Source of the DNA: Candidatus Electronema nielsenii
GTDB taxonomy: Bacteria > Desulfobacterota > Desulfobulbia > Desulfobulbales > Desulfobulbaceae
Direction: 5' to 3'
Assembly (NCBI GenBank): GCA_026122915.1
Contig: JAGIXO010000086.1
Coordinates: forward strand, 1-7,447
Length of the DNA stretch: 7,447 bases
Position numbers and translations under genes: made by a program. The notes under the pieces were generated by a model. That model had not been told where the DNA came from. It ran no database searches and saw only the letters and a list, made by a program, of their open reading frames with translations. Shown here one piece after another: positions 5,885 through 7,447 of the stretch (position 1 is the stretch's first letter; the number at the start of each line of letters is the position of its first letter).

Positions 5885-6154
5885 TTACTGAAGACATATT
5901 GCCGCATTATCCCGGCAGATGCTGCTGAACTGGGCAACCTCAAAGAGACAGCTTTTCTTTCTTGCATCTTCGACAATCTGCTCCAGCGCGGCGGCAGTCG
6001 CGTCATTCAGCCACTCATTGCCGCAGAGGGCGCAGACCGTTGCCGGAACGCCCCGGACAACCACCAGCGTTTCCTGCAAATCTGCGGTGAAGGTGATTGC
6101 GCCGTCTGTTTTGCTGCCGCCGCAGATCGGGCATTGTCCGCTGTCAAGATTCAT
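5885..6154 (-). CDS. YgiT/MqsA-type zinc-finger protein (antitoxin-like)
   Basis: This 89-residue protein has two CxxC pairs (CPIC at 8-11 and CALC at 41-44) around a VVVRGVPATV core and then WLNDATAAALEQIVEDARKK. That is the signature of the N-terminal zinc domain of MqsA/YgiT proteins, without the helix-turn-helix half of full MqsA. Such short proteins are usually the second gene of a pair behind a small toxin (often a DUF4258-type protein). Here the upstream neighbour is a phospholipase D-like gene instead, 21 bases away, so the protein is either orphaned or partners something unusual. The last ~12 residues (ICRDNAAICLQ) are unlike the family ending I recall and may reflect a 3' change. 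ATG 6154 has GGAGG about 13 bases upstream, a rather long spacing. It ends 16 bases before hicA. Confidence 0.82.
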   Translation of the reverse strand: MNLDSGQCPICGGSKTDGAITFTADLQETLVVVRGVPATVCALCGNEWLNDATAAALEQIVEDARKKSCLFEVAQFSSICRDNAAICLQ

Positions 6155-6175
6155 TTCTTTTCGGATTCCTCCGCA

Positions 6176-6925
6176 TCAACCATGCACTTCCTGCGCTTTC
6201 TTCCAGTTTTTCTTCAGGATTGGCTTGTTGAAACAGGTTTCTCCATCGGATGGCTCGCCAGAGAAATGGCAATACTTTTCTGGATAGTCGCCGTTCTCAA
6301 ATTGTCTCCAAGACTTGTACGCCTCATAGCAGAACGGCTTTTCGATATTGAACGGAATCTCCACTCCGGTGCGGATGCAATACCCTGTGGCAGCCTGCTT
6401 CTTCGGAGTAGCCGCAGGATTGTCCGCTGCTTTCTGGCTTGCCGACTGTTCACGCACCCGCTCGGAGGAATTTATCTTTTCGGCAGTTAAGCCATAAAGC
6501 TTGCTGTTATCAACGATAAAGTTCACTTCATTCATCGCGTCGTCAAATGTCTTATTGTCCGCTTGGTCGTTTCTGTCGATGAGGACACCCATTTCCTTGT
6601 TGTTCGCCATCGAGAACTCATAGAGATTCAATGACGTGATGATCATCTTCTCGTCATTAGCATAGCACTTGGCGTGCAAGTCCTCATGGTAATACAAAAC
6701 AACGAAGCGCAGGCCCTGCAAGAAGTTCAGTTCGTCAGGCTTCAGTTCGTGCTTCCCGAAAATAACGGTTGTGACTTTATGTTTGTTACTTCTATATTCA
6801 ATCAGCTCTCTGAAATCCTTGGACAGCTTCAGGTATGGCGACACAAGATACAGATTCTCGCCAGCGTTTCTGATGATATCCTCTAACTCAGAGACGGCCT
6901 TTCTGGTATTGATAAATTTTGCCAT
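6176..6925 (-). CDS. phospholipase D-like protein with single HKD motif
   Basis: This 249-residue protein has one PLD-type catalytic motif: H84, K86 and D91 in HAKCYANDEKMIITSLN (84-100), followed by S98 and N100. E111 may complete the site. Single-HKD proteins normally dimerise to form one active site and often act as nucleases or phosphodiesterases. Residues 1-80 form the usual alpha/beta lead-in (ENLYLVSPYLKLS, VTTVIFG). Residues about 150-180 are a low-complexity Ala/Gln/Lys linker. The C-terminal 70 residues contain two similar segments, YCIRTGVEIPF (182-192) and YCHFSGEPSDG (218-228), each a zinc-ribbon-like turn in which the second Cys of CxxC is Thr or Ser. There is no signal peptide or membrane segment, so it is probably cytoplasmic. 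ATG 6925 has GAGGAGG about nine bases upstream. It is first in a tight run with the zinc-finger gene, hicA and hicB. The substrate cannot be told; a defence or DNA-processing role is plausible but unproven. Confidence 0.85.
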   Translation of the reverse strand: MAKFINTRKAVSELEDIIRNAGENLYLVSPYLKLSKDFRELIEYRSNKHKVTTVIFGKHELKPDELNFLQGLRFVVLYYHEDLHAKCYANDEKMIITSLNLYEFSMANNKEMGVLIDRNDQADNKTFDDAMNEVNFIVDNSKLYGLTAEKINSSERVREQSASQKAADNPAATPKKQAATGYCIRTGVEIPFNIEKPFCYEAYKSWRQFENGDYPEKYCHFSGEPSDGETCFNKPILKKNWKKAQEVHG

Positions 6926-7015
6926 TCTTAGTGCCTCCTCTTGGCGTTATGCAAAAGTAAACGTCGCTGCGATGCCTTTCCTCACCCATAGCTGCCGCGC
7001 CCCTCCATGCTTCCG

Positions 7016-7060
7016 AAAAAGGATGAGCAACCCAAGCGGGCCGGGTTGAGTATCCTTTTT
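7016..7060 (-). terminator. bidirectional hairpin terminator after thiH
   Basis: Arms 7016-7033 and 7043-7060 are complementary over 18 positions with three internal mismatches (AAAAAGGAT...AACCC against GGGTT...ATCCTTTTT), around a 9-base loop. Both strands end the stem in a five-T run, so it could terminate in either direction. For minus-strand transcription it would end the thiH message. It would then separate thiH from the phospholipase D-like gene, which begins about 90 bases further on. The right arm doubles as the first unit of repeat array B. Confidence 0.65.
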
Positions 7061-7210
7061 GCAAAACATCGAGTATCCCTCCCGCAAAAGGATACGTATC
7101 CCGAATCTGCCGCATCGAGTATCACGGCAAAATCATCATACGTATCATGGCATCGTCGCGATACCTATCACGACAGCGGCATGATAGGTATCACGATCAC
7201 ACCAGCTCCC
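7050..7210. repeat. 23-bp-period tandem dyad repeat array B
   Basis: GTATC (once CTATC) recurs exactly every 23 bases, at 7050, 7073, 7096, 7119, 7142, 7165 and 7188. Units tend to end with the complement GATAC, so unit = GTATC-N13-GATAC and each junction is itself a dyad (GATAC|GTATC). The 13 inner bases vary freely from unit to unit. Unit 6 is CTATC...GATAG, so both ends changed together, as expected if the ends pair or form a symmetric site. Two units end ATCGA and one CATAC instead of GATAC. The last, partial unit runs into the thiH stop codon (7197-7199). A longer pairing, GTATCCTTTTTGC (7050-7062) with GCAAAAGGATAC (7084-7095), links units 1 and 2. It has the same period as array A at 4098-4212 but no evident sequence identity with it. 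Confidence 0.93.
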
Positions 7211-7447
7211 AGTCCTTGAAAATCGGCTGATAACCACGGCGGCGGAGCATCGCTGCCACTTCCTCGACGCTGCGGTTGTCGGTGACGCTGAACTGCACCG
7301 GGGCTTCCTCCTGCTTCCTGACAGCGTAGCCGCCCACGCCGGTTTTCGAGCCGCAGGAGAAGCGGGTTGCACCAAGCTGCACCAGCCGATCACGGAAAGC
7401 GGGGGCTTCGCGGGTGGAAATGGTGATGCCGATCCGTGGCATAAACA
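7197..7447 (-). CDS. thiH: ThiH C-terminus (2-iminoacetate synthase), partial
   Basis: This is the last ~82 codons of a gene entering from beyond base 7447. Its sequence, GITISTREAPAFRDRLVQLG, then GSKTGVGGY, VQFSVTDNRSVEEVAAMLRR and GYQPIFKDWEL, matches the C-terminal region of ThiH. ThiH is the radical-SAM tyrosine lyase that supplies dehydroglycine for the thiazole ring of thiamine. The related HydG shares the STRE and GGY elements, but the terminal FKDW ending and the nearby thi genes favour ThiH. The CX3CX2C cluster motif lies in the missing N-terminal part, so integrity cannot be judged. The stop (7197-7199) overlaps the last unit of repeat array B. Read on the same strand as thiD2E and thiC, it implies one thiamine locus with an insertion between. 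Confidence 0.9.
   Translation of the reverse strand, partial: FMPRIGITISTREAPAFRDRLVQLGATRFSCGSKTGVGGYAVRKQEEAPVQFSVTDNRSVEEVAAMLRRRGYQPIFKDWELV

Noticed and set aside
5869..6006. N-terminal extension of HicA to an upstream ATG at 6006
   Set aside because: The extension lies wholly inside or just after the zinc-finger gene, is Arg/Ser-rich and family-unlike, and the ATG at 5868 has a proper AGGTG.
5792..6490. 232-codon plus-strand frame opposite hicA, the zinc-finger gene and the PLD-like gene
   Set aside because: The minus-strand genes there have clear motifs (GSSH, two CxxC pairs, HKD) and good ribosome binding sites; the antisense product has none.
6888..7115. 75-codon minus-strand frame between thiH and the PLD-like gene
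   Set aside because: It runs through the 23-bp array and the terminator hairpin, overlaps the PLD-like start in another frame, and has no family resemblance.
7050..7210. CRISPR array
   Set aside because: The regular period first suggested it, but the conserved part is only about 5 bases at each end, the unit is 23 bases, and no cas gene is near.

Overview
The window looks like chromosomal DNA of an anaerobic bacterium. The best guess is a deltaproteobacterium (Desulfobacterota, possibly a Desulfobulbales relative). This rests on the gene content (a ThiD2-ThiE fusion, a short ThiC, a prephenate dehydratase-ACT-prephenate dehydrogenase fusion, many toxin-antitoxin genes), not on a taxonomic marker, so it is only moderately supported. 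All intact genes lie on the minus strand. The left end carries broken genes on both strands.

Layout, left to right. 1-922: a decayed accessory patch. It holds a reverse-strand membrane-protein remnant with an in-frame stop, a BrnT/BrnA-like toxin-antitoxin pair in which both genes are frameshifted, and two direct copies of an ~80-90 bp segment flanking that pair. A perfect 22-bp palindrome sits beside the second copy. 921-2744: a complete transcription unit for a three-domain Phe/Tyr biosynthesis fusion, with its own sigma70-like promoter and an intrinsic terminator. 2799-5277: thiamine genes thiC and thiD2-thiE, separated by an array of 23-bp dyad repeats. 5292-6925: hicB, hicA, a YgiT/MqsA-type zinc-finger protein and a phospholipase D-like protein, packed tightly in the same direction. 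7016-7210: a hairpin terminator and a second 23-bp-period array, unrelated in sequence to the first. 7197-7447: the C-terminus of thiH, running off the window.

How the genes fit together. ThiC makes HMP-P from aminoimidazole ribotide. ThiD2 phosphorylates HMP-P to HMP-PP. ThiE joins HMP-PP to the thiazole phosphate that needs ThiH's dehydroglycine. The window is therefore a thiamine locus into which a defence/toxin-antitoxin block has apparently been placed, between thiH and thiD2E. The hicB stop is only 14 bases from the thiD2E start, so thiamine synthesis may be read from the toxin-antitoxin promoter. No TPP-riboswitch-like leader is visible before thiC or thiD2E.

The most unusual element is the pair of 23-bp-period arrays. 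One lies after thiH and one between thiD2E and thiC. They share period and mirror-symmetric design but have different sequences.
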